Assembly (NCBI RefSeq): GCF_001905095.1
Contig: NZ_LWLS01000066.1
Location: 1-64,000, forward strand
Reading direction: 5' to 3'
DNA: 64,000 bases
Source: Micromonospora sp. CB01531
GTDB taxonomy: Bacteria; Actinomycetota; Actinomycetes; Mycobacteriales; Micromonosporaceae
This document shows positions 41,796 through 50,064 of the stretch, one piece after another. A program made the position numbers and the translations under genes. The notes below the pieces were generated by a model. The model did not search any database, was not told the DNA's origin, and saw only the letters and a program-made list of their open reading frames with translations. The first letter of the stretch is position 1. Each line of letters starts with the position of its first letter.

Positions 41796-42950
41796 TCAGT
41801 TGTAGATGCGCTTGAACTGTTCGTCGGTGAGGTCAGCGCTGAGGATCGCGCTGCTGGGCAGGCCCGGTTCGCAGCGCGGCTGCTTGCTGGCGTCGAAGGT
41901 GTCCTCGTGGATGGGGATGTTGACGATCTCCGGCTCGTCGTTCTTGATTCCCTGCTTGGCGGCGATCGCCTTGCGCAACGCCAGCCGCACCAGCCATGTC
42001 CTGCTCGACACGGTCACGGTGTTGAAGCTCTGGTGTTGCTTGTGCAGGCGGTGCCACTCACAGGCGAACCCGTTGAGGTCGTTGGCCGTCCACAGCGGTA
42101 GCTTGCGGCCGGCGGAGAGGAAGGCACGGATACCACCGAGGGAGCCGTCACCCGAGTCGGAGATCACCGCGTCGATCTGCGGGTACTTCGTGAGAAGGCC
42201 GGAGACGACCCGCTGGGTCTGGGCTGGGTTCCAGTCGGTGTCGATGGGCTTTCCGGGCTGGTTGAGAAGCTTGACGTTGGCGCACGCCTTGTTGGATTCG
42301 AGTTCTTCCTGGATGCCCTTCATCTCGGTGGTGCTCTGTGTGTTGCCTGGAGTGCCGCCGAGGAAGATGACGTTCCCGCCTGCGTCACCTAGGTGCTGGC
42401 AGGTCCAGCGAGCCCAGGTACGGCCGTCGTTGACCGTGTTGTGGCCGACGAAGGTGGTGTAGTCCTTGCCCGGGGTGCCGCCCGGGTTGGCCGTCCATGG
42501 CACCATCGCCACGCCGGCCTGGTATGCCTCGCGAAGCGTGGGCAGAAGGGCCTCGCCCGCATCGGGGAACACGACGATCGCGTCGGCGCCCTGTGAGACG
42601 ATTGCCTTGATGTCACTGATCGCCTTCTGCGGGTTGTTCTGCGCGTCGGAGTACGGCATGACGGTCAGGTTGGGACATTTGCTCGCTTCGTCCTCGAACT
42701 CTGCGCGCGCGGTCTTGCGCCAGGCGTTGTCTCCGGTGCCGTCTGCCAGAGCGACTTTGAGCGGCTTGTCGCCGCAGAACTCGTCGATCGACTTGAGGTC
42801 GCTCACCTCACCGACACGTGCCTTGTCGGCGTAGACGTCGGCGGCTTTGCTGCCGCCTCCGGAGTCGTCCGCTGGGGCTGCGCAGGCCGAGGCGGTGAGC
42901 AGTGTCGCCATCGCGAACGTCGCCGCGGCGAGGACACGGTTGGTTGCCAT
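41796..42950 (-). CDS. Substrate-binding lipoprotein of sugar-type ABC importer
   Basis: A 384-residue periplasmic-binding-protein family 1/4 (RbsB-like) protein. The signal peptide (VLAAATFAMATLLTASACAAP) ends in a lipobox-like SAC, so the mature protein is probably lipid-anchored at the Cys. The ribose-binding fold is shown by KVALADGTGDNAWRKTARAE then ISDIKAIVSQGADAIVVFPD, and IDAVISDSGDGSLGGIRAF. ATG 42950 is the start. Domain lengths are larger than RbsB, suggesting a ligand bulkier than ribose. It lies between the permease and the ATPase-permease gene. Confidence 0.9.
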   Translation of the reverse strand: MATNRVLAAATFAMATLLTASACAAPADDSGGGSKAADVYADKARVGEVSDLKSIDEFCGDKPLKVALADGTGDNAWRKTARAEFEDEASKCPNLTVMPYSDAQNNPQKAISDIKAIVSQGADAIVVFPDAGEALLPTLREAYQAGVAMVPWTANPGGTPGKDYTTFVGHNTVNDGRTWARWTCQHLGDAGGNVIFLGGTPGNTQSTTEMKGIQEELESNKACANVKLLNQPGKPIDTDWNPAQTQRVVSGLLTKYPQIDAVISDSGDGSLGGIRAFLSAGRKLPLWTANDLNGFACEWHRLHKQHQSFNTVTVSSRTWLVRLALRKAIAAKQGIKNDEPEIVNIPIHEDTFDASKQPRCEPGLPSSAILSADLTDEQFKRIYN

Positions 42951-43004
42951 GCCGGTCTCCAATCTGAGGAATGCGTGGAACGTCGAGTGATCGGGGAAGC
43001 TTCG

Positions 43005-44018
43005 TCAGCGTCGGTGTGGGCGCTTGCGCAGTCCGAGGAGAGCGGTCACGGGAATCCGGTGCAGCGAGACCGCCAGCGCCAAGACAACGGCCTGCACCAG
43101 CAGTTGCATTGAGGTCGGAGCCCCTGCTGCCAGGACGACCTGGTTGAGCTGAGTGAGGAACAACGCCGCGACGGCCGTGGCGAGTGCGTTGCTGATGCCG
43201 CCGGCGAGAAGGCTCCCTCCGAGGACCACCGCCGCGATGGACGACAGCTGGTAGGAGTTGCCGAGCAGGATGTCGGGGGTTCGCAGGTATCCGGCCAGCA
43301 GCATGCCGGCGAGCGAGTAGAGGACGCCGGCGGCGGCGTAGGCGCCCACTTGGTACAGGCGGGTGCGGATGCCCACGAGGCGGGCGGCATCGACGCTGGC
43401 TCCGACAGCCATGAATCTGCGTCCCACCACGGTGCGGCGACGCATCCACTGCACCAGGAGCGTCAACGCGAGGGCGACGAGGAGCAGGTTCGGGATGCCG
43501 AGCACCGAACCTACGGAGAAGCTGCTGAAGTCGGGGTTGGCTGATCCGGGGAAGCCCTTTGAGACGGCGAAAACGACACCGATGAGGATGGAGTTCATCG
43601 CCAGGGTTGCGACGAAGGCGGCGATGCGGACGTGCACGACGACAAACCCGATGAGCACTCCGGCGCCGGCCCCGACGAGCAGGCCAAGCAGCGCGGCAAC
43701 AGGCAGCGACACACCCAGCATCTCGGGAACCTTGGTGACGAACACAGCAGCCAGGGCCACGGCACCCGGCACGGAGAGGTCGATGCCGCCGTGCGCGATC
43801 ACGAGCGACTGCCCCAGCGCGGCGATCATCAGGATCGCCGCGAAGGGCAGCATCGAGGCCAGCGCGGATCCGGAGAGGCTCCCGGGGGCGAGCAGAGGGC
43901 TGATCACGAACAGCGCCGCGGCCATGATCCAGACCGTCGTGAACGGGTTGGGGCGCAACATGGGACGCCGGGACGACAGCTTGCCCGTCCGGTCCGGTTG
44001 CTGCACGTCGATCGTCAT
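43005..44018 (-). CDS. RbsC-type ABC importer permease
   Basis: A 337-residue membrane protein with about ten helices. The conserved QSLVIAHGGIDLSVPGAVAL is the RbsC/BPD_transp_2 signature, and the ATPase-contact loop follows VGRRFMAVGASVDAARLVGI. The second permease of the importer is fused to the ATPase, so the transporter has a heterodimeric membrane part. It lies 37 bases after the SDR gene and 54 bases before the binding protein, in one minus-strand operon. Confidence 0.92.
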   Translation of the reverse strand: MTIDVQQPDRTGKLSSRRPMLRPNPFTTVWIMAAALFVISPLLAPGSLSGSALASMLPFAAILMIAALGQSLVIAHGGIDLSVPGAVALAAVFVTKVPEMLGVSLPVAALLGLLVGAGAGVLIGFVVVHVRIAAFVATLAMNSILIGVVFAVSKGFPGSANPDFSSFSVGSVLGIPNLLLVALALTLLVQWMRRRTVVGRRFMAVGASVDAARLVGIRTRLYQVGAYAAAGVLYSLAGMLLAGYLRTPDILLGNSYQLSSIAAVVLGGSLLAGGISNALATAVAALFLTQLNQVVLAAGAPTSMQLLVQAVVLALAVSLHRIPVTALLGLRKRPHRR

Positions 44019-44055
44019 CGAATTGGTCCTTTCACTGCTCCGGGCAACAGGCGGC

Positions 44056-44808
44056 TCAGACAGCGGTGTAGCCGCCGTCGACGGGCAGGTCGGCTCCGGT
44101 GATGAAGGCCGCCTCAGGTCCGAGGAGAAACGCGATCACGCCGGAGATCTCGGCCGGCTCGGCGATTCGCCGCAGTGGATGCGCCGCGATCAGCTGATCT
44201 TCGGCCGCAGCGGGATCGGACTGGCTAGCCAGGTAGCCCCTCAGCTGGGCCGTCTCGACCGATCCAGGGCTGACGACGTTGCACCGGATGCCGTGCTGGG
44301 CGTAGTCCACGGCGATCTGCCGGCTCAGCTGGACGACCGCACCCTTGGACGCGCAGTACGCCGGCTGTTTGGGTAGCCCGACGTGCCCGGAGATCGATGA
44401 CGTGTTGACTATCGCGCCGCCGCTGTCCTGCTCCAGGAACGCGCGGACTGCGTGCTTGCACGTCAGGAATGTGCCGGTCGCGTTCACCGCCATGACCTGC
44501 GACCACTCCTGCAGGGTGGTCTCGGTCAGGGCGCGGGAACTCATCGTCGCGGCGCAGTTGACGAGCCCCGACAGAGTGCCCCAGCGCTGGCGGGCCTCCG
44601 CCACGAACCCCGCAACGGCGGCTTCGTCGGTCACGTCTGCCGGCCTTGCGAGGACATCGAGCCCGCGTCCGGCCAGTTCGTCGGCGGTGCGGCGGACGCC
44701 GTCACCGTTGCGGTCTACCAGCAGCACGCCGCTGCCGCGCTCGGCCAACAGCCGGGCGGTGTCGGCGCCGATGCCACCGCCGGCTCCAGTCACGATCACG
44801 CCGGTCAT
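44056..44808 (-). CDS. SDR family NAD(P)-dependent dehydrogenase
   Basis: A 250-residue classical short-chain dehydrogenase. The cofactor loop is GVIVTGAGGGIGADTARLLA; an Asp at the end of strand 2 (VLLVDRNGDG) favours NAD. The catalytic residues are Ser in IVNTSSISGHVGLP and Tyr-Lys in QPAYCASKGAVVQL. The C-terminal GADLPVDGGYTAV is standard. ATG 44808 gives the family length. It is the first gene after the 26-base palindrome and heads the transporter operon. Expected role: oxidation of a secondary alcohol of the imported compound. Confidence 0.92.
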   Translation of the reverse strand: MTGVIVTGAGGGIGADTARLLAERGSGVLLVDRNGDGVRRTADELAGRGLDVLARPADVTDEAAVAGFVAEARQRWGTLSGLVNCAATMSSRALTETTLQEWSQVMAVNATGTFLTCKHAVRAFLEQDSGGAIVNTSSISGHVGLPKQPAYCASKGAVVQLSRQIAVDYAQHGIRCNVVSPGSVETAQLRGYLASQSDPAAAEDQLIAAHPLRRIAEPAEISGVIAFLLGPEAAFITGADLPVDGGYTAV

Positions 44809-44838
44809 GCGGCTTGCTCCTTGAACATGCGGGGAAGA

Positions 44839-44864
44839 TTGACATGCTGCATGCAGCATGTCAA
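44839..44864. promoter_or_regulatory. Perfect 26-bp palindrome, probable GntR operator
   Basis: The 26 bases are a perfect palindrome: the left half TTGACATGCTGCA is mirrored in the right half. It sits between the divergent SDR-transporter and amidase-cyclase-dehydratase operons. Each end supplies a TTGACA, a consensus -35 hexamer, in each direction, so a repressor here would close both promoters at once. The FadR-type regulator at 48550 is the only regulator in the island and is the likely ligand-controlled binder. I found no second copy in the island. Confidence 0.78.
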
Positions 44865-44912
44865 TACTCATGCAAGTCGCCTTCAGTTCCGTCCCCGAAC
44901 GAGGAGCCCCAG

Positions 44913-45767
44913 GTGGAGACCAAGACCAACTCGCTGGTCAGCGTGGCCGTGGCGCAGGTGCCGTCGGCCCCGGGTGCTCTCGACCGCAACGTGAGCATCA
45001 CGGCAGCCCACATCCGCGATGCGGGCCACCGGGGGCACGACCTTGTCGTCTTCCCCGAGTGCACGCTCAGCGGCTACATGTTTGACAGCCCGGAACAGAC
45101 GCGCGCGGCCGCCCTCACCACCGCGGATCACCGTCTGGCCGCCTTGGTGGAAGCCTGCGGCAACGCGGACGTGCTCGCCGTGGTGGGCCTGCTGGAGCTG
45201 CAGGGACCGGACGTCTACAACTCGGCCCTCCTGATCAGCGGAGACGGGATCCTCGGCCGCTACCGGAAGGAGCACCTGCCGTTCTTCGGAGCCGACCGGT
45301 TCGTGTCGCCCGGCGACGACCGCGCCCCCCGGGTGATCGACACGCCGATCGGTCGCATCGGCCTGATGATCTGCTTCGACCTGCGCTTTCCGGAGTCAGC
45401 AAGGGTCCCGGCGTTGCAGGGGGCCGACGTCATCGCCATGCCAACCGCCTGGCCGGCTTCCGCCACACTTCTCGCCGAGCACTTCACACGTGTTCGAGCG
45501 GTCGAGAACCTCGTTTACCTGGCGGTGGCCGACCGCGGTGACGAGGAGAACGGCACGACGTACCTCGGCGGCAGCCAGGTGGTCGCTCCGACCGGAGAGG
45601 TGCTCGTCCGCGCGGACCAACGCGAGGGCATCTTCGGCACCGACGTGGACCTCGAGGTGGCACGCACCAAGCGGCTCGTCTTCATTCCCGGTGAGTACGA
45701 ACTCGCGGTGTTCGACCAACGCAAGCCGCAGCAGTACGGCGTCCTCACCCAGACCCCCGAGAACTAG
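44913..45767 (+). CDS. Nitrilase-superfamily carbon-nitrogen hydrolase
   Basis: A 284-residue enzyme with the full catalytic triad: Glu49 (VVFPECTLSGY), Lys119 (RYRKEHLPFF) and Cys154 (LMICFDLRFPE). The GTG at 44913 follows GAGGAG by six bases. The family hydrolyses amides, nitriles or carbamoyl groups; with FDLRFPE after the cysteine it looks like an aliphatic amidase or N-carbamoyl hydrolase. It begins the plus-strand operon with the cyclase and dehydratase, so it probably removes ammonia or carbamate from the substrate. Confidence 0.9.
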   Translation: METKTNSLVSVAVAQVPSAPGALDRNVSITAAHIRDAGHRGHDLVVFPECTLSGYMFDSPEQTRAAALTTADHRLAALVEACGNADVLAVVGLLELQGPDVYNSALLISGDGILGRYRKEHLPFFGADRFVSPGDDRAPRVIDTPIGRIGLMICFDLRFPESARVPALQGADVIAMPTAWPASATLLAEHFTRVRAVENLVYLAVADRGDEENGTTYLGGSQVVAPTGEVLVRADQREGIFGTDVDLEVARTKRLVFIPGEYELAVFDQRKPQQYGVLTQTPEN

Positions 45768-45787
45768 GCCGGAAGAGAGGCACCGAC

Positions 45788-46762
45788 ATGTGCGGACCGG
45801 AGATCATCACCGACGAGGTGCGCAGGAAGATCGCTGCGTACGCGGCGAAGTTCCGTGAGGTGACGAAGAGCCCCTTCGGGCCCGACGACGAGATCGGCAT
45901 GCTCAACCTGTTGTCGCCGCAAGCCGCCCGCAAGGCGGTGCAGCGTGCCGACGGGGGCGCCGCGATCGACCTGTCGGTCGACATGTTCATGGGCATGCCT
46001 TCCTGGATCAAGGCGGGCGACCCGGCATTCCAGCAGTGGATGACGCACACACCGCCGGGCACGGTGCTCGACGACCTCACCGGGGCAGGCCCAGACCAGA
46101 ACGAGCTGGTGGCGTACTCGGGCGACGCCGTTTCGATGTACACCCACACCGGCACACACATCGACACCCTCAACCACTTCGGATACCGCGGGAAGATCTG
46201 GAACAGCTTCTCCGCCGACCAGCACCTGAGCTCACGCCACTGGATCAAGTGCGGAGCAGACAAGATCCCGCCGATCATCGGCCGTGGCGTACTGTTCGAC
46301 GTCGCCGCGCTGCACGGCGTGGACATGCTTCCGGACAACTACGGCATTAGTGCCCAGGACCTGCAGGACACCCTGCGCCGCCAGCAGCTGGAGTTCCACC
46401 CCGGCGACATCGCCCTGATCCGGACGGGCCGGATGACGCAGTGGCCCGACCCCTCGCGGTACATCGACAACAGCCCCGGCCTCAATCTCGATGGTGCGCG
46501 TTGGCTGGCGCGGGCCGGTGCGTCGGTCATCGGCGGTGACAACTCCGCGCTCGAGCAGATGCCGGCCGACGACGACGAGAACTGGCAGGTCGTGCACACC
46601 TACCTGCTCGGCGAAGCGGGTGTCCCGATGATGGAACTCGTCGACTGCGAGCAACTGTCCGCCGAGAACCTTTACGAGTTCGCCTTCGTGGGTGCCTGCC
46701 TGAAGATCCGCGGCGCGACCGGGGCCCCGATGCGGCCCCTCGCCATGCCCTTCACCTCCTGA
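45788..46762 (+). CDS. Cyclase family protein (kynurenine-formamidase-like hydrolase)
   Basis: A 324-residue metal-dependent hydrolase of the PF04199 cyclase family. The metal motif is YTHTGTHIDTLNHFGYRG (HxGTHxD...H), followed by IIGRGVLFDVAALHGVD and GDIALIRTGRMTQWPD. Members hydrolyse formamides, lactones, cyclic amides or isatin. It starts 20 bases after the amidase gene, in one operon. Its length, longer than the about 210 residues of bacterial kynurenine formamidase, matches the polyketide-cyclase-like/isatin-hydrolase-like branch. Confidence 0.88.
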   Translation: MCGPEIITDEVRRKIAAYAAKFREVTKSPFGPDDEIGMLNLLSPQAARKAVQRADGGAAIDLSVDMFMGMPSWIKAGDPAFQQWMTHTPPGTVLDDLTGAGPDQNELVAYSGDAVSMYTHTGTHIDTLNHFGYRGKIWNSFSADQHLSSRHWIKCGADKIPPIIGRGVLFDVAALHGVDMLPDNYGISAQDLQDTLRRQQLEFHPGDIALIRTGRMTQWPDPSRYIDNSPGLNLDGARWLARAGASVIGGDNSALEQMPADDDENWQVVHTYLLGEAGVPMMELVDCEQLSAENLYEFAFVGACLKIRGATGAPMRPLAMPFTS

Positions 46763-46803
46763 CGCCCCGACGGCGCCCTAGTACACGAGAAACGAGGCAC
46801 CAC

Positions 46804-48498
46804 ATGCCCCCCAAGTCCGCTGGCTCGGCCGTCGACTCCAGCCGCACCGCCTACGGCGACGAGGAGTTCAGCCGTTTCCTGCGACGCGGCTTCCTGGCGT
46901 CCAGTGGCTACGACGACGTCGACCTGGAGCGGCCGGTCATCGGCATCGCGGTCACCACGTCCAGCTACAACACCTGCCACCGTGACATGCCAGCATTGGT
47001 GGAGGCGGTGAAACGCGGCGTCCTGGAGGCCGGCGGGCTGCCGATGACGTTCCCGACCATCTCCCTCGGGGAGATCCTCACCTCCCCCACCTCGATGCTC
47101 TACCGCAATCTGATGGCGATGGACACCGAGGAGATGATCCGCGCGCTGCCCATGGATGCCGCCATCCTGCTCGGCGGCTGCGACAAGACCGTTCCGGCGC
47201 AACTCATGGCGGCGGCCTCGTCGGACAAACCGGTGCTTCTCGAGGTCGTAGGGCCGATGATGACCGGCAGCTGGCGGGGCGAGCGGATGGGTGCCTGCAC
47301 CGACTGCCGACGGCTCTGGGCAAGCCACCGCGCCGGCGAGCTGGACACCGACGAGATCACCGAGGCGCGCGGCGAACTGGTCACCACCGCAGGCACGTGC
47401 GCGGTGATGGGCACCGCTTCCACCATGGCGTGCATGACGGAGGCTCTCGGCATGATGCTGCCCGGCGGCGCCACCCCGGGCGCCTCCACAGGTGAACGGC
47501 TGCGCCACGGTGTGGCGACCGGACGCCGCGCGGTCGCCCTAGCCGAGCAGGGCGGCCCGCTCCCCCGCGATGTCCTCACGCGCGCAGCCTTCGACAACGC
47601 CATTCGGGTGCTCGCGGCACTGGGCGGATCCACCAACGCGCTGGTGCACCTCGTCGCCGTCGCTCGCCGCGCGGGCGTGGACCTCAAGCTCGCGGACTTC
47701 GACACCGTGGGCGCCAAGGTGCCGCTGCTGGTCGACTGCAAGCCCTCGGGACAGAACTACATGCAGGACTTCCACCACTCCGGCGGCCTGCCCGCACTGC
47801 TCAAGGTCCTCGAGCCCGAACTCGACACGACCACCATCGGAGTGACCGGCCGCGCCCTTCACGAGCTACTAGGAGACGTTCCCGCCAGGCAACAGTGGCA
47901 GAGCACGATCCGCTCACTCGAGGACCCGCTCGGGCCCCCCGGCGCGCTTGCGGTCCTGCGCGGTTCGCTGGCCCCCAACGGTGCGGTGCTCAAGACCTCG
48001 GCCGCCAGTCCGCACCTCCTGCAACACACCGGGCCGGCGTTCGTGCTGGACGCGGACCAGGACATCGCCTCGGTGCTGGACGACCCGGATCTCGACATCA
48101 CACCCGAGCATGTGCTGGTGCTCCGTTCCGCCGGTCCGAAGGCAGCGGGGATGCCGGAGGCCGGCGCGCTTCCGATCCCCCGGAAGCTGGCCCGTCAAGG
48201 GGTGCGCGACATGGTGCGGGTCTCGGACGCCCGGATGAGCGGAACGTCGTACGGCACGGTCGTACTCCACTGCGACCCGGAAGCAGCAGCCGGCGGGCCC
48301 CTCGCGGTCGTCCGCAACGGTGACCTGATCCGCCTCGACGTCGCCGCACGTCGTCTGGACCTCCTCGTCGACGACGATGAGGTACAGCGCAGGCTGCGCG
48401 ACTACGTGCCTCCGGCAGCACCGCAGCGTGGTTGGGGGCGCCTATACGCCGAGACCGTTCTGCCGGCAAGTCAGGGCGCTGACTTGTCCTTTCTTTGA
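46804..48498 (+). CDS. IlvD/Edd family dehydratase (Fe-S sugar-acid dehydratase-like)
   Basis: A 564-residue dehydratase. Three Cys likely to bind the Fe-S cluster are at 58 (SSYNTCHRDMP), 126 (LLGGCDKTVPAQ) and 199 (TAGTCAVMGTASTM), matching the IlvD pattern. Other family motifs are LGGSTNALVHL and RVSDARMSGTSYGTVVLH at the C terminus. Length and RMGACTDCRR insertion resemble the pentonate/arabinonate dehydratase branch more than biosynthetic IlvD. It sits in the catabolic operon 41 bases after the cyclase gene, so dehydration of a polyhydroxy acid is expected. Confidence 0.92.
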   Translation: MPPKSAGSAVDSSRTAYGDEEFSRFLRRGFLASSGYDDVDLERPVIGIAVTTSSYNTCHRDMPALVEAVKRGVLEAGGLPMTFPTISLGEILTSPTSMLYRNLMAMDTEEMIRALPMDAAILLGGCDKTVPAQLMAAASSDKPVLLEVVGPMMTGSWRGERMGACTDCRRLWASHRAGELDTDEITEARGELVTTAGTCAVMGTASTMACMTEALGMMLPGGATPGASTGERLRHGVATGRRAVALAEQGGPLPRDVLTRAAFDNAIRVLAALGGSTNALVHLVAVARRAGVDLKLADFDTVGAKVPLLVDCKPSGQNYMQDFHHSGGLPALLKVLEPELDTTTIGVTGRALHELLGDVPARQQWQSTIRSLEDPLGPPGALAVLRGSLAPNGAVLKTSAASPHLLQHTGPAFVLDADQDIASVLDDPDLDITPEHVLVLRSAGPKAAGMPEAGALPIPRKLARQGVRDMVRVSDARMSGTSYGTVVLHCDPEAAAGGPLAVVRNGDLIRLDVAARRLDLLVDDDEVQRRLRDYVPPAAPQRGWGRLYAETVLPASQGADLSFL

Positions 48499-48549
48499 TA
48501 GAGGCACTATGAAGAACAATCGGACCGGGCAACAGAGAAGGATCGTGTC

Positions 48550-49254
48550 GTGAAGCCACTGGTGATCGATCAGGCATCCCTGACGGAGCGCGTGTTCGAG
48601 CAAATCCGTGACGCGATCCTCGCCGGCGAGCTGGCACCAGGGACGCTGTACTCGGTCGTAGAGCTGTCCAACCAGCTCGGGGTCTCACGTACCCCGGTGC
48701 GCGAGGCCCTTCTCCAGCTGGCCAGCAACGGGATGGTTCGATTCGAGCGCAGCAAGGGCGTGCGGATTCTCGAGCTCTCCACGCAGGACATCGAGGAGAT
48801 CTACATGTTGCGGATCTTCCTCGAGGCACCGGCCGCGTACCGCGCTGCCCAGCACATGCCTCAGGAGCACCGGGAGGCGTTCCAATCGGCGTTCGCCGGA
48901 ATGCGCGCGGCATGCGAGGCCGGCAACGAGCGGCAGTTCCAGAAGCACGACCTGACCTTCCACGAGGCGATCCTGCGGGCTGCGGGGAACTCGCGGGTGG
49001 TCGAGGCCGTCGCGAAGGTCCGGTCGCAGATGCACTCCCTGGGTCTGTCCACCACCAGGACGCGCACGCTGTCGGACATCCTGTCAGTCCACGAGCGCAT
49101 CTACGACGAGGTTCTTGCGGGCAACCCAGCGGGAGCGGCGAAGGCGGTTCAGGAGCACCTGGTCGGCACACTACGCATGCTCATCCGGCAGTCGACACGT
49201 GACACCACCGCGGAGGAGTACCAGCCGCCCGTGATCCCCACCTTCCCTGACTGA
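48550..49254 (+). CDS. FadR/FCD-type GntR family regulator
   Basis: A 234-residue regulator. The GntR winged helix is TERVFEQIRDAILAGELAPG then SVVELSNQLGVSRTPVREAL. The C-terminal FCD ligand domain is all helical, with metal-ligand candidates in FHEAILRAAGN and SVHERIYDEVLAGN. FCD regulators sense organic acids, often with a bound metal. It ends the plus-strand operon and very likely binds the palindrome at 44839, relieving repression when a pathway intermediate accumulates. Confidence 0.92.
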   Translation: MKPLVIDQASLTERVFEQIRDAILAGELAPGTLYSVVELSNQLGVSRTPVREALLQLASNGMVRFERSKGVRILELSTQDIEEIYMLRIFLEAPAAYRAAQHMPQEHREAFQSAFAGMRAACEAGNERQFQKHDLTFHEAILRAAGNSRVVEAVAKVRSQMHSLGLSTTRTRTLSDILSVHERIYDEVLAGNPAGAAKAVQEHLVGTLRMLIRQSTRDTTAEEYQPPVIPTFPD

Positions 49255-49319
49255 CGGAGTCTGGTGCGCTGGCATGCCCGGCCACCCGCAGGCGACCGCG
49301 CCCCGGACCGGCCTGCCGG

Positions 49320-49610
49320 TGAGCTGGCCGGGCACTTCGGCGCCCTGCGGGTGCGTCCCGCCGGCCGGACCATCCAGCGCGGATCCAGTGCGGTGAGGAC
49401 GCTGTCCTGCCAGAATGCTGGCTGCTCCTGCAGTCCCGACCAGGACGAGCCCAGCGATTACTGGCTGTGCGGCCCGCCTGCCGACACATCCGTTGAGTGA
49501 ACTGGTCCGCCTGGCCAAGAGCCGCTGGCGGTCGAGCACGACTACCCCGAACTCAGGACCGCCCTCGGGCTCGACCACTTCGAAGGCCGCTCCTGGATCG
49601 GCTGGCGCTC
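49320..49610 (+). mobile_element. IS701-family transposase 3' remnant, multiply frameshifted
   Basis: Pieces in different frames spell an IS701-type C-terminal region: GHFGALRVRPAGRTIQRG, then DYWLCGPPADTS, then LSELVRLAKSRWR, then EHDYPELRTALGLDHFEGRS followed by W. At least two frameshifts separate them (near 49490 and 49530). The catalytic N-terminal two thirds are absent. It marks the right edge of the catabolic island, opposite the IS630 fragment at 39057. Confidence 0.72.
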
Positions 49611-50064
49611 CCAAAGCAGTGGGCAGACCTGACCCCGTACGCCGCTAGGCCGGCGCGGCGATGGCCCCGGATGCTCCTGGCGCTCGTGGCGGTCGTCTGC
49701 GCCGGCCTTGTTACTGTGCGCGCGCCGCGGGCGGTGCGGAAGCAGTCTGCGGTCTTTGGCTTCTCTCAGGCCGACCACAGAACGACGGGGTTGGCTTCGA
49801 GCATGAACCAAGGAGGCAGCCGTATCGACGCCATCCGCTCATCGGCATTCCGGACACCCCGGCAGCTGTCGGCTCGGCCACGGCATGTGACCGCCTCGCC
49901 GGCAGTCACGTTTCGCGCCAGTACGCCAGCCCAGAGGCACCTCGGTCTGACGAATTTGCCCGGCTGTTCGCGAGAAAGGTTGTGCGCACGCCGCCAGACG
50001 GTCCCCCAGCAATCGTCCGAGCGGATCTCGTCCCGCGTCGATGGATCCGCTTACCGTGGGGTAG
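49611..50064. other. Non-coding stretch, no gene recognised
   Basis: A long plus-strand frame crosses this stretch but has no start signal or domain and passes through the transposase remnant. I see no repeats. It contains the upstream region of the large membrane protein gene. Confidence 0.45.
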
